This document shows, in pieces, positions 1 through 12,225 of a stretch of DNA of 64,000 bases; within the stretch, counting starts at the first letter, position 1, and every line of letters starts with the position of its first letter. Where the stretch lies: contig JALBUN010000001.1 of assembly GCA_025174535.1 (NCBI GenBank), forward strand, positions 930,001 through 994,000. The letters are read 5' to 3'. A model generated the notes under the pieces. That model saw only the letters and a list, made by a program, of their open reading frames with translations, was not told where the DNA came from and made no database searches. Source of the DNA: Cantharellus purpuraceus. Its lineage: Eukaryota; Basidiomycota; Agaricomycetes; Cantharellales; Hydnaceae. The translations under genes were made by a program, and so were the position numbers.

Positions 1-1173
1 ACAAAGATCTCACCGTGACATTTGACACACTGCTCCTCGACTCGATATCCCCCAGTGCAAATGGGAAGCTTATGACACATGGTTTTAGGTCCTTGGAGAA
101 TATGGCTCCCACCCTATACCCACCAGCTGCAATCTTACAGTCTAATACGAAAATCTGAGGGTGATTTGTAACTCCTCATCACGCATATAAAAGAATGTAC
201 GTTTTTCTTTCTTTCCCAGGAGCTCCCCCCGAATATATCACTAATATTCTGCAGAACGACACAATCAAGCCATAATCATGTACACAAATACCAATGATGA
301 CACGTCGGTGAGGACTAGTACTGTTACAGTAATTGCGATCACGACCAGCGAATGTACATTCAATCTTATATATGTGAGCACCGCGGCCCGCTCGGGGCCT
401 TTTCATCCGAATTTACCAAAGCGTTATATTGATGGCTGACATTTTTATGCGTGCGTGCTTTACGTCACCAAAACATCCTGGTTGAAGCTGATCAATTGTA
501 TGTTAGCATCATCACTCACGGCAGGGGCATCCACAGGTACACCCTTTATCAACTATTACTACGTATCCTGCATGTCGATCTTCTTCCGAATTCAATCTTG
601 TGAATGGCCCTGATATGTCCATTTGAAGACACCTTTAAACTGGGAAAAGAGGTGGTGCGAGGCTGCATGTGTTTTCAGACCCGTTCACTGGATGTTATTA
701 CAATTGTAGTGCTACTGAGACACAAGCCCCTCTTCCCTTTCTAAATCTAATGGTATCATTGCACTCGTGCTTTTGCCAAGTTGGCTATATGGACGGAACA
801 TATAACCCCTAGGAGAGCAATTTGACTATGTCTGCTTCTTGATCAAATAGTCAAATATCACGAGACATGTATGTACGTACTCCTTCCGAAAGTGAAACAA
901 TGTGTAGCTTCGGAGAGAATAACTGGCTTAAATGAACCGATCTACAAATGCGCATGAGGAAATTGCGCACAATTTAAGAGATATTCTACCAATCGACCAA
1001 TCGACCAAGATCATGACATCAACTCTGCTATTGGACTACAAAAGCTAATTGGATGGTGTGAGTTGAATCACACCTCGTAAGAAAAATTTCGTACAACACC
1101 ACTCTACCTATGGGGGCCAAGGTTGAACTGATCCCCACCACAAGTTGTGTAAGTCCTCCCCTAAGGCAGTCAT
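1..1173. other. intergenic, no gene seen
   Basis: All reading frames here are short and have no recognisable protein character. The stretch lies downstream of the indoleamine 2,3-dioxygenase stop codon. I see no repeat shared with the rest of the window. Confidence 0.5.
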
Positions 1174-3530
1174 TCAGCCACCACGATCGCTCCCAACACT
1201 CCCCCTCTGCAAACGCTTCGCCTCGCCCATATCCACATCCCCACTCGCATCCGTCACATGTCCAGCGCCAGCTCCCGATCCCACATTCGCATTCATCGCG
1301 CTAACCCCCAACCCTGACACCCTCTCACCTTGCGCTGCGAGCTCCGTGCGCTTCTGCTCCTCTATGATCTGCCAAACCTCCATCTCCCTCTCCAAAACTC
1401 GTTTCTGCACCGTAGATCGCTCGCGGCATGTTTGTACACGCTCCACCAGCTTTGGGTCTAGGCCTTCAGATCGGAGCGTGTGTGCAGCGGGAAGCGCGGC
1501 ACAAGCTTCATCAAGGACAGTCACTACCGTACGCAGATTCTATTTTCGCGCGCGGTATTGGTGGCATGCCCCAAGAGAAAAACAATCTGAAAGAAATTTA
1601 CCTGAGGCAGGTATCGCAAAATGGGGGACCCCCCAGTAGCGACACTATAAGAACTCCTGCGAATGATGTATTCCTTGGTAAAGCGCCAATGGCGGTCTCG
1701 AAATTCACGAATCTGAGCACTGTCAAAATCACACCCTGCATATACAACATAGAAAGGAACTCACCTGGTCAACGTTGAGAATATAGAGCGCCAGGCTCTC
1801 TAAGTCGGCGAATGCGAAATCCTTGAGTTTTACTAGTGTCGCCCTTGCTTCGACGGACGCGATATATGCTCGCTGGTTGGGTGGGCGACTGGCGAGACGA
1901 AACTAAATCACCCCTATCCTAAAGCAACAAGTTTGCTTGACGTACTATTGCCTGAATTCGCGGAGAACTTTCGTAAGTTCATTATCTGGAAGCTTGGCTG
2001 TAACTAACAGTGCAGGAGAGGTCAGTAAACACAACCTGGCTGGCAGAGTATACACCATACTTTCGAGTAAGTTGTCGCCAAGCGGTATCATACTTTGATC
2101 CGCCCAGATTTTAGGCTTCTTAGCATCAATGCGTGAACGACCGTGAAAACGCACGAGTCATTTGCCCCGCTCTCGCCTCTAAAGAACGTGGGCTTCTCGT
2201 CTCTGACACCTTCATAAATTACACCATTTGGAAACATAGGGTTCCCTTCCTTGGGGGTCGTACCGAATATAAAGCTACGGAATTTGAGATAATCTCTGTG
2301 GAGAGACGATGAGCATTGCGAATGTCTCGTACATGGCATGCCTCCTCACGCTGGCTTAGAACGCCCCCACATTGTCTCCATGGACATATTTATCTGGAAG
2401 GGTTGAGCGTAGGAAAGTTCAATAGAAGAATAGCATTATTACGGTCTTGTAGCTTTCGTACAGCCTCATAAGTGCGTCATTGAACGCGGGTCTAGCTGCA
2501 GCTGCAGCTGCCGAGAGTGCATCCTCTGCAGCAGAGACAAGTCTGCCAGAGTGAGCAACCATATCTCTAAAATATATCAACGAGATGTGAGCAGAAAATG
2601 TAAAGAGATTGATGAATAGGGCTGACACGTGAACGAGGATGAACCCTTTCTCACTGCCCTCAGGATCCTCAAAAGCCCTAATGAGGCGAAGATTGTCATA
2701 TGCAATCCCTTCAGTGGTATTATTCCTAGCCCAATTTTCTGAAAGACCACCCAACTGTTTTCAAAAGATTTGCTAAAGGGAATATGAAGACTCACGTAAG
2801 GCGTAGGAGCTAGCATATTCCATGTATGGAAATTGGCCGAGGTTTTCGGCAAGTGCTGCCATGGGTTGAGCGAGCTCACGTGGAAGAATGGACCTACCCG
2901 GAGAGTATTTTCCAGTCTCACGAAAAGAGCGATCCACGGGCTCAAGAAGGTATGCTGATGTGAGGAAACTGTATGCACAGGCCATGTCAGATATCAGAAG
3001 AAACAGAATCATTTCACTTGCCTGTAGTCCCTGAAAAGTGCGGAGATCATCATCTACGACGGATATTCAACTGGCTTAAAGGACATCTTTTTGTGATTCT
3101 ATGCCTTAGGGACCTACCTGATTGCCAGATTTGATGATTTCGGTTATTTTTTTATCCAGGTTGAGTTTACGAAGTTCTGAGGACACCGCAACCCCAAATT
3201 GACCAGTAGCGAGTAATCCAGGGGAGCCATCAGGCTGCTTGATGGTCATGCGATTGAGAAGTAACTCTACCGCCGAAAAGGCGGGAGGAAGCTTGGTGTA
3301 TGGGTCCTATGATTGCCATAAAATTCTACTAGCGTTAAAAATTATCGTCACATGCACACGCTCACCTCTCTAGGCAGGAAACCTCGCTCCCTAGTAATGC
3401 TAAAGGCAGGGGTGGATTTCTCCTTTACCCCAGCGAGGCGGTCAGGAATGCGAACTGACTGCACTATAGCAGCAGTGGAACGAAAAGGCAGGTCTTTGAG
3501 AGAGGCAGATAAGCGGGGTGTCTGGAGCAT
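1174..3530 (-). CDS. indoleamine 2,3-dioxygenase
   Basis: Heme dioxygenase that opens the indole ring of L-tryptophan to N-formylkynurenine, the first step of the kynurenine/NAD pathway. Spliced minus-strand exons give family hallmarks in order: RERGFLPRE then DPYTKLPPAFSAVE near the N-terminus, GQFPYMEYASSYAL, NNTTEGIAYDNLRLIR, SEKGFILVHV, FIFGTTPKEGNPMFPNGVIY, then FFRGESGANDS. Near the C-terminus come FRDRHWRFTKEYI, whose His is the expected proximal heme ligand, and ATGGSPILRYLPQ. At least eight exons are split by introns of about 45-60 bp, for example the one starting gtacgtcaag after LREFRQ. The tail after the ATGG motif, about 120 residues, is charged and ends near VDMGEAKRLQRG; it aligns with nothing I recall. 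The start at 3530 is the first in-frame ATG and is the weakest part of the model. Family assignment is firm; exon ends are approximate. Confidence 0.85.
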
Positions 3531-4040
3531 ATTTCTGGTGGGTATGAAAATCCTAAGGGGGTTTATAGCACAAGAAAGGTCACGTGCACGAGGGTCGGGC
3601 CCGGGTCTTGGCAGAGACGATCCCTATCATGTGAGCAGGCTGAGTCACAGGGTGCTCACGAATCGTGGTTTATGCTATACGCTGCGTTGCGTGGAACACC
3701 GACCAGTGGCTACTACAGAGTGAACGATCCAACTCAAAGGCTCGCCTTGGATGCTAGTGTATTGGGGAGTAAAATTCCACTGATATATTTGTGCAGTGAT
3801 TGAGGGACTGTACCCCTATGAGTTACTGTTTATCCCAGCAACTACAGCCGGTGATCTCCTGGCCTTGTGTGGAAGATCCAGCAAGAAGAGTTCAAAAAAG
3901 TGCGCATTATGCTCTTCACAAAGCTGGTTTCCATGTTCAATATAACTTAGTCCGAAGTTTCCATAGGGCATTGACTTGAAGTTCGTGAAGGATTCGAATA
4001 TGTGAAGGAGGAGAAGCTTTCAAGCGGAGCCTCACGTCTA
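3531..4040. other. intergenic upstream of the IDO gene
   Basis: No coding signal seen. It should contain the promoter of the indoleamine 2,3-dioxygenase gene, but I cannot pick out a convincing TATA box. Confidence 0.4.
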
Positions 4041-4855
4041 GTTGCCGGCAGCTCCGCCCGGTTCGGCTTAAGCCGGGAACCAAACTGCTAATTGCCCGAA
4101 CCAAGCCCTCCCGTCGGGTTCGGCTTTGTGAGAAACGGCGCGGCTTTCCAGCCGGCTGAGCCGTAAGCGGTGACACTGTATGTCATCTACTTTGTTCAAA
4201 GACTTGAGCTTGTTCGGACTCTTTCGACACTCCTCACATTCATTCTAGTTTGTAAATCTGTAAGACAATGATGTACATCAATGTTATTGGTGAGTACAGC
4301 CTCCATAGGATGTGTATGAGTGCTGTTTCCTCTCTGGGCCACAGACCAACATACATGCAATATTGAATACATATTGCAGGCCCATTTGAACCCCTTTTAC
4401 AGGGTTCAATCACTTCAATTTGAGAGCAGTGAGGTGTCAGGATACCTGCAGCTCAGAGACTGGTAAGTCACAGTTACTTTCTAGTGCTATGTATGTACAT
4501 GCAGTTCAATGTTGTGTGGTGCCAGGAGGGGCCCTCATATTCACAAGGCTCAGGCATATCAAGATGCCATTCTTTATATCAACAAAGATGATGATTCAGA
4601 CTACAAACAAAGAATCAGTGAGTCTTGGTATCCAAATGTGGGTGTCTATTTAGCCTACAAAAATATAAAGTCCTTACCTTATCTACTGTTCAGCCATAGA
4701 AATAAGTTGGATGGCATGACTGAGGCGGGCTACTGGTGGCTTCTCAAAATCATCGGCTTGCAGCTTGAAAGCCAGCTAGGAGCCAAGTGTTGCTGGCTCG
4801 GCGGGAGTTATTTGCGGCTTGGCTCGGCTAGGAACCACAGCTGAGCCGCGGCAAC
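4041..4855. repeat. possible MITE-like segment with imperfect inverted ends
   Basis: The segment starts GTTGCCGGCAGCTCC and ends GCTGAGCCGCGGCAAC. The reverse complement of the right end starts GTTGCCGCGGCTCAGC, so the outer seven bases match exactly and the next 40 or so only loosely. Both ends are rich in GGTTC/GAGCC-type words, unlike the AT-richer interior. No coding capacity was found inside. Flanking octamers (cacgtcta and acgacgag) do not match, so there is no clean target-site duplication. A non-autonomous DNA transposon is one reading; chance GC-rich similarity is another. Confidence 0.3.
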
Positions 4856-5489
4856 ACGACGAGTCACGTCCTTGTCCGCGCACAGGCGCAAGCGGAGACC
4901 TAATTCGACGGTATGCCTGTGTGAAGCAACCAGCCATTCCTTTTCACCACGACTTTCCCTTCAAGCCTGAAATTCCCAAAACGCCTCAGACATCTTCCCA
5001 ATACCCTTGAGCCAAGATGCGAAGCAATGCTTGATCCTAGCCATCCTCCCCTACTCAGTTCGTTAATCTAACCTCTTGTCAAATCGCGTGGACTCCATAG
5101 TGCCCATTTGAGCCAAGGCTTGTGAAGCCTCTCTGGATCTATTTACCTGTCTGGCATTGTAACACACTTAGTGAGCGCGTAGTGGAAGAAGCGGTGCACT
5201 GTTATACCCCTTTTTGCTGCAACCCTGCTACCATCATGTCACCCGCTACGAGTCAACGCTCTCTGGACACTGTCAACTTCTTCTTCATCCATATGCGGCA
5301 CTTCCTCACTTCGATTGGACAAGAAAATAAACATTTATAGCAGAATTATGTAGGGGCTTGATATATGACGGGAACCTGCAACATCAGCATTACTAGTAGG
5401 AACAATCGGGGCGGAGGGTGCTTTGAGCTACAACAACAGACGATGACAGCACCAAGACAAACGACGGAAGAGAATAGGAATTCTATCAC
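4856..5489. other. intergenic, no gene seen
   Basis: Only short frames without family character. It is the 3' flank of the hypothetical gene that ends at 5490. Confidence 0.4.
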
Positions 5490-7259
5490 CTAGAGACGGA
5501 TGGGCCACCACGACCACAACGCTGCCATCGCACTAGCCTCGTTAGCAGCGGGCACAACTTCCATAGGGAGCGCGCTCCTGCCCAGACCATCCACCGCAAC
5601 GCGCATCATGCACTCTTTCGCAGTGAACATTTGCCCGAACCGATCCACATCACCCCTGCCAGGTGCAGCATTCGCCTGATGTGTCCGCTCGATATGCGCG
5701 AGCGCCTCATACTCGGCCTGAGACACCGGTATTATGCCCCAGAGCACACGATTTTGCAGGGCCTTCAGGCGAAGGAATTGTGGATTCGATACGAGTCGCA
5801 TCCGAGGTGTCGGCTGGGGTGGGGGTGTAAGGGGACGATAGGGAGAGCGAGGAAGAGCTGTAATAGGAGGGAAAACGCGGGGGTATGCAGGGGGTTTGAG
5901 AGGAAGGAGGTATATGAACGTTTCTGAGGGAGTGAGTGGCTGGATGCATGACACAGGAGGACACGACGCGGCACGGAGCGGGGTCTCCACAAGGTCACTG
6001 GTAGGCAGGTATGACGTTGGGAGCTTCGATACAAGATCCACCAACCCTTCGACAGCTTTGCCGCCTTTGCTCAACCATCCCTTGCCAAATGAGGTACTCC
6101 TCGATCGGCGTGGGATATCATGTTCAGAATTACGAGGCGCAGATTGTGTCCGACGATAGCTATAACCATGGTTACGGCGAGTACGATCTGCCTCGAGTGT
6201 TTCGCGTAGAGCAACGGATGCAGCATGCTGGTGGAGCGGACTCTCCGTAGAGGGGACGAGAACAAATCTACGCGTCGATTTCGCGAGTGTGGGCATCGTA
6301 ACTTGCGACGCGTCTGATGATGAAACTTTGGATGGAGAGCACGGGGAGCTCAATTGCGTCACGGTCGATAAGGAGGTTGCTACGCTCGTCGTCGTCAGGA
6401 TGGATGAGAACAGGGCACTGGGTGCAGAGCACGAGGAGTTTGCTGACGTGGAAGCAGAACTTAGGGTCGTGTTGGCATCTGAGGTGTCTGAGCACTCCAG
6501 ACGAGGGCTTTGAGCTTTCGATTTAGCTACGCCTGACGATGACTTGGTGGGAGTCTTCGCGGGCTGTCGAACGAGTGTCTCGCTGATGTCTAGGCCTTGC
6601 CTCCCTTGCTCGCGCCACATTGTCCGCACAGCAGACAATTCTTCCTCGTCAAGAGGGAAAAGGAATTCCTGGCGAGAGTGAGGAAGCCGTCGGGTGACCG
6701 TTTCTGCGGTGTCTGTAGATTCCAGAGAGCGGGAAACCACCGGCCTCACTTTTGGCGACGGCCAGTGTCGCGAGTGAGTTGTTACCTTGTCCATCCGGGG
6801 AGCTCTGAAGTACGCGGCTCGAGCATCACGTTTCTTCTGTTCGGCCTCGAACTGGGCTCTGAGCCTCCGGGAGACCGCCTTCTCTTCTTCTGTCGCCGTC
6901 AACTCCCACACACGTCGTGCCTCATCCTCTTCTGCCTGCTTCATCGCCAAATGCTGTTCCGCCCGTGCCCTTTCCTCTGGAGTGGCATCGGGTCCCATGC
7001 CCGCAGGCTCTGCAAAACACAAGTCGTCTTCGGTGACAGTATCGAGTCGGGGATCGTCCCAGTCTAAATAAACACCCTGCAGCTCCAGGACCCATTGCAG
7101 ACACTGACGAAGGTCTCCACGAGCGTGTGCCTCGTGGATAGCGTCCTCAAGTGCGCCGGGCTCAGAGCGGTCGGGTGACTTTCCTTTGCGCGGAGGTGGC
7201 GGTGGTGGGCGACGAGGTGGGCGGTATGCTGTCTGTCGGTAGTTGTGCGGCGCGGCCAT
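5490..7259 (-). CDS. hypothetical Pro/Ser/Thr-rich protein
   Basis: A single long minus-strand exon of about 589 codons from an ATG at 7259. That ATG has a good eukaryotic context (attcaccATGG), and a TATA-like atatatac lies about 50 bp upstream. The frame stays open up to 7556 with no ATG in the best position, so a longer protein with an upstream exon is possible. Regions in order: a Pro-rich basic start (RRPPPPPPRKGKS); a compact part with LEDAIHEAHARGDLRQCLQW and VYLDWDDPRLDT; an acidic/basic helical stretch likely to form a coiled coil (TPEERARAEQHLAMKQAEED); then a Ser/Thr-rich linker. The last 100 residues look more ordered, with FLRLKALQNRVLWGIIPVSQ and a hydrophobic end. I do not recognise the family and infer no function. 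Confidence 0.65.
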   Translation of the reverse strand: MAAPHNYRQTAYRPPRRPPPPPPRKGKSPDRSEPGALEDAIHEAHARGDLRQCLQWVLELQGVYLDWDDPRLDTVTEDDLCFAEPAGMGPDATPEERARAEQHLAMKQAEEDEARRVWELTATEEEKAVSRRLRAQFEAEQKKRDARAAYFRAPRMDKVTTHSRHWPSPKVRPVVSRSLESTDTAETVTRRLPHSRQEFLFPLDEEELSAVRTMWREQGRQGLDISETLVRQPAKTPTKSSSGVAKSKAQSPRLECSDTSDANTTLSSASTSANSSCSAPSALFSSILTTTSVATSLSTVTQLSSPCSPSKVSSSDASQVTMPTLAKSTRRFVLVPSTESPLHQHAASVALRETLEADRTRRNHGYSYRRTQSAPRNSEHDIPRRSRSTSFGKGWLSKGGKAVEGLVDLVSKLPTSYLPTSDLVETPLRAASCPPVSCIQPLTPSETFIYLLPLKPPAYPRVFPPITALPRSPYRPLTPPPQPTPRMRLVSNPQFLRLKALQNRVLWGIIPVSQAEYEALAHIERTHQANAAPGRGDVDRFGQMFTAKECMMRVAVDGLGRSALPMEVVPAANEASAMAALWSWWPIRL

Positions 7260-7889
7260 GGTGAATATCTGGACGTTGTTTGTGCTGGGACGATGGCGGT
7301 ATATATGAGGTGCTGTGCCACCGAATGCCATGGCTGTGGGTGTGGACTTGGGCGTCCGAGAACGCCCTCGCTCTAGTGGTTGGTGTTGGTGCGAGGCATG
7401 CATGTGCCCAAAGCTCTGTACGAGCAAGCTGGAGACCATTGTCATTGAGAATGGGGAGGGCCGTTGGTGAGACGCATGCGACTCTCTGCCATCAAAGCGC
7501 TCACTTGCCTCATGGAAAGGTTGCGGCAACTGCACAGCCTCCAGGATGCGATTCAAGTGGAATGGTTGAACAATTGCAAAAGGTCTGTATTAGGTTAGTG
7601 GATCTGTAGAGGCAGAGGAAACGAGGGCAAGAGGTCACATCGAGGAGGGCTCGGTTTCAGACGGGAGATAAGAGTAGATATATTTAGGCGGAATCAAATT
7701 CACACCCCGTACGCTCGGCTGCATTTCCACAAGAATCCTGTAAAATCGCAGCGCGCTCATATACAGTATCAGGCTCAAATGATCAGATGAGTGCAACGCA
7801 TTAGGCAACTGTGAAAGGCATGATATGGGCATCTCCGAATGCACAGGCACCTCCCACGCCGGACCTCACCCACCACACCTACCTACCAC
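7260..7889. promoter_or_regulatory. spacer between VPS33 and the hypothetical gene
   Basis: The VPS33 stop codon is followed by about 630 bp before the proposed start of the next minus-strand gene. The spacer holds the open-frame extension to 7556, a plausible 3' splice site (cctaatacag) just above it, and the TATA-like atatatac near 7305. It probably contains the 5' UTR and promoter of the hypothetical gene. Confidence 0.35.
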
Positions 7890-10692
7890 TCAGCCCTTGA
7901 CAGCGTCACCAGTTCCGAATGCGTCCATAAGAGTGTTACCATTAATAATGCCTGTGGTCGCGATAAGGAACCTGCGGCCTAGGAACATAACAAGATGAAT
8001 CATATTATTGGTAACATGTGGCTGACATACCTTTGGTCTGCCGCCCCATCCAACGTAAGGCCGCAATCTCGGTGAAAGTGCATCCGCCGAGGAAGAATAC
8101 AACAGTCGTGCTGGATAAACTGCTATTCAGTGGGCGGCTAAGAGTGGGCGCCGCGGGCGCTGCTGACAATGTAAGCAAAGCCGAAAAGGCGCTTTTTTGT
8201 GAATGGTGGCACACCAGGTTCGCCACTCTTCGTCCCTGACCCAGAGCCATGGCTCATATCTACGTACACCGCCTCTCCCGGCACTTGAGCCACGACGTCT
8301 TCAAAGCCTTTCCATCCTACAATGGGATGCGCCCGGACCTTAGCACGTCCCAGCTCGCCATCCCCGTCATCAGCTCCCTGCTTAACCCTTGTGGTCGACG
8401 GCGGCGTGAGTACACCTCCCTTTTGTGCAACACACTGCACCAGCCGACAGCTTAGGGGTGCGTATCCTGAGTACGTGTATGACATATCCCTGTCTTCCGC
8501 ACGCTCCCGCTCAGGATCTTGATCAGCAGGGGTATCTGACCCTTTTGCATGTGCTTCAGCCTCTGGATCTTCAACGACTAGTCGTAAAGTCTTTCGCAAC
8601 TGTGTAAACGGCAGCTTCATTGGAGAAGGTGAGGCATTGGCAAGATATGGAGGGAGGGGGGAGGGTAAAAGCAGTGAAGAGGAGGTGAGATTGATCAAGA
8701 GTGGGAGATTGCCATATCCATAAGCCTATTGGAAAGATGATTTGAGTTTATGAACCATATTATGGTGAAAGCACAAAGCGAATCACTTGTAGCACTTCAC
8801 GCTTGAGATTTTCAAGAACTTTTGTCTTGATACCACCGGTTGTGAGAGACGCAAGGCACATAAGTCTTAACACAATGCGTTGATCCGCTCCTTGGGCGAT
8901 CAAGTCTTCGATGGCGGTAAGCTGAGAGGGAGTGTCATATGAAGACAGTAAATCTTTCCATTGTAAAAGTGTCAGGCAAATGTAAATAAAAGTACAGCAA
9001 TGCATACACTTACTTTGCTGGATCTCTAGCGATTTGCCAAAGATTTCCGACCGCGTGAGCGGCACAAGCAGCTCGGTTAATCCGGTGTCTGTGGAAGAAA
9101 GCGTTCATTGGATGGTCATGAGATGGTCATGAAGTTGAAACTTTGACGTACGTAGCTTCAAAGACTGATGCTCAGTCTGCAAGCCACCAAGTTTTCCCAC
9201 AAAATCCTTAAGTTGCGCGACGGTCTTTGCCTTTAGCCGACCCTGAAGAGCAAGGATTACTAGTATCCGCGACAATTCCTCAATAGCGCGTACCTTGTAA
9301 TCCTCCTCCAACCTCCGGGCAACTCTACTCAATTTCTTCCCGACATATGCAAAATTAAGATCGCGAAGTTCGGAGAAAAGTGGATCATTGCCTGCTGTCA
9401 AGTGATGCTTCTTCTTTTTCTCCTTTGCGTCTTTTGGTAATGAGGCAGGCGGTGGTGTTGCGGAAGATGTACCTGCAGCAGGATTCGGGTTGGTAGGAGG
9501 GGCAAGCAACGATGCAGGGAGTTCGACGTGAGCTGTGATGGTATATGAGCAACCGTACAGAGACCAAGCTATAAGTAGTCACAATTTTTTATCCCAAACA
9601 ATTCGTCGACAAGTCCCTCATACGTGAGTTGTGTTAGCAAAGGCGTGATGAGGTCAGCTTGACGATCCAGTACGATGAGTGTGTCAATCTTGTCTGAAGG
9701 TGCTAGGAGAGTTTCGGGAGTGTGGGCAGTGTGAGAAGTGGGTTGGAGAGTATGGGAAAGAAGGCGAGCAAGACGCTGCAAAGGTGATGAGCCACGATAG
9801 AAAGACGGACAAGGACTGCGAGACGGACAGCTGCCTGATCACCCTTGGCAACAAGGCGTGGAAAAAGACCATATAACCGTTGGAGTGTCGTTAAGGCCTG
9901 TACAGAGTCGTATATTGCAGTCTCGTCCCCATCCTAATTCCAGTTGAGACTTCTCAAGCTTGAAGTGAACCGATGAAACAGACTCACAACCCATATCTCT
10001 TTGAAGGACGTGTCATATTCCAGAGAAATAACATCGTCCTCGAGTGGAATGAATTGTAAGTTGTAAGAGGACACCGTGATTTCTCCAAGTACACCTTCCT
10101 CTTCAAGGATACGCGCAGCAAGGGTCGAGGTGCGGGGAACAAGGAAAAGAGTATACGTGTGCTTCTGAGACGTTTGAGTATGCTGTTTGATCTGGTCTCT
10201 CAATGGACAAAAATTAGTATGAACACAAACTACAGCAGCCAGAAACCAAACAAGCAGCACATCGACTAGTGACGTCCCCCGGCGGGCTATGCGACTCGAC
10301 AGACAATCAATAGTATTCACCTGCAATGATTTTGATAAATCTGATCAACGGCCGACAGAAATATACGATGTTGGTCGTCGTAGCTGATAATGGGCCTTCT
10401 TCAAGCCAGAACATTTTATCTACGCCATGGTGCTGAAATATACGAGTTTGAGTACACCCAATTGCACGGCAAGAATCGAAGAGGCATGTATTCACCTCAC
10501 CTTGAGCAGCGACACCTCCGTCACTAAACCAAGCGGGCCAGCTATTGAAGGGTCAAGAACGAGCGTTTTCGCACCATTGACAGAGTTCAAAGCATCTACT
10601 AAAGACCGCTTCGCGAGTTCCTTGAGAAGCGAAGTGTCCAGAGCATTCACTGTATCCAATTTAGAGCTCTCGTCGGTTGAGGACGAAGGCAT
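7890..10692 (-). CDS. VPS33: vacuolar protein sorting-associated protein 33 (Sec1/Munc18 family)
   Basis: Sec1/Munc18-like protein of the HOPS and CORVET tethering complexes, which chaperones SNARE pairing at the vacuole and endosome. The ATG at 10692 opens exon 1 ([20 protein letters not shown], then [20 protein letters not shown]). Following exons give [52 protein letters not shown] and [19 protein letters not shown]. The hallmark block [20 protein letters not shown], followed by [10 protein letters not shown], lies near 9600-9710. Later exons carry [40 protein letters not shown] and the C-terminal [15 protein letters not shown] and [16 protein letters not shown], typical of Vps33. A short intron splits VRLA from [11 protein letters not shown]. 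The exon near 8140-8700 has a charged insert ([20 protein letters not shown]). Size and order fit a full-length protein. I am confident of the family; a few exon junctions are inferred. Confidence 0.88.
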
Positions 10693-12225
10693 GCCAAGTT
10701 CAACGTGAAGTTAGCGGAGCTGCGGCAGTTGCCGACGTGCTCAATTTACCTTCATGGTGGTGGAACTATTAGGCCATGATCGCAAGTCGTGTTCGATTTT
10801 TGGTTAAGAACGCAGTTTATTGGAAGCTCTGAAATATTAAGCTCAAGCTCACATCTGCACTTCCCGTTTGTCATTATTGCAACAACCGCAAAAGCCTGAG
10901 CTTCACGAGAACCTCTCGCATTTATGTTCAATTAAAGTTAAAGTTTCGTTGTCGGTCCAGAATGTTCAGTAGGTATTATAATTAGTAGTAGACTCAAAAG
11001 GCTCTCCGATGTGTAGAAATATAACTATTCTCACGTCTGTTGCGGCATCCAGGAAAGTATGCGACGAACGTTGGACAAGCTGTCAAGCTATCTTGGTCCA
11101 ATCACAGTCCAGGATGTATAGCATCTCACCCTTACCACGAGCCGATTGACATCATCGTGCGTATCCTTGATGCCAATTTTGACTCGGAATCACGCTTACC
11201 GGCCTGTCGAGTTTAGCACCCAGACTTGATTGTTACCAGATGAGGTCCGTAGCCTGGGCTGCGCGTCGTGCACAGCTATCCTGTGCGAGATAACTAAGGC
11301 TTGTATGGTGGGAAAGCGATGTCATATCGTGTTACTAACAAAGGTATTTATCCATCTGAGGGAATGACTAGTTTACTGTTTCAACGCATATCTAGCGTTG
11401 AGGCTCTTCAGTTTGCACAGTCTTGAAATCGTTGGTGGACATGGGACATCCATCACTCGTACCAACTCTCCGACCGGGCTACATGACATACACTCTCAGC
11501 GGGAGTTATAGTACATAGTTGCAGCCTAAACCATCCCAATAATTTCATCCTAAAACCGTGCCCGGGCATCCCTGGGCCATATTTGGGGTACACGACACAG
11601 CACAAGTAAAAGGGATACGGAAGCAATGGAGGCCACATTCAAGGCATAGAGGCACTGATGATCTTTGTCAACAAGCCTCGATCACCACTATTGCAAAATC
11701 ATAAGGCCCGAAGCTACTTGTTATCTCACGGCAGGAATGGGGGCCCTTCCACAACGGTTTCCTCCTCCAAAATGTGGTCAAGTAGCGTTAACCAACACAT
11801 CCACCGAGCCTTTCTCCAACAGTCCACCGCAAGGCATCATTATGGGGGAACATCTAGCAGCATATGATCTGGAACACAAACGGATTCTCTGAAGCATCTT
11901 ATCTGATGGCATTCCATGGAAGATTCACTGGACATCACTAGCCACGGGCTACGATGAAGAATATATGTCCTTGACAGGCGGCCAATATGAATGGGTCCTC
12001 TCGTTCTGCTTCCGAACCCACCCAAGTCACCTCGTAAAATAATCCTGTAATCTGCAGTGGCCCTTGATACAACTCGACATCTCACAACAGAGAAATGCAG
12101 CATTTTAGTAGCAAGGTTGAGTAATCGACATGTCTGATATGGTTCCCTCTGTGCTCTAAGATTTAAAGTGAATAGGATGACATCATGGCCCTGTAGTACT
12201 GGTGTGAATGCATCTAGAACTTACG
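10693..12225. other. intergenic, no gene seen
   Basis: About 1.5 kb between the VPS33 start and the stop codon of the first DUF6535 gene. Several short frames exist on both strands, none with recognisable content. The left end should hold the VPS33 promoter. Confidence 0.4.

Noticed and set aside
7260..7556. Longer start of the hypothetical gene at 7556
   Set aside because: The codon at 7554-7556 is TTG on the coding strand, and the ATG at 7259 has a better context; the extension is mentioned but not adopted.
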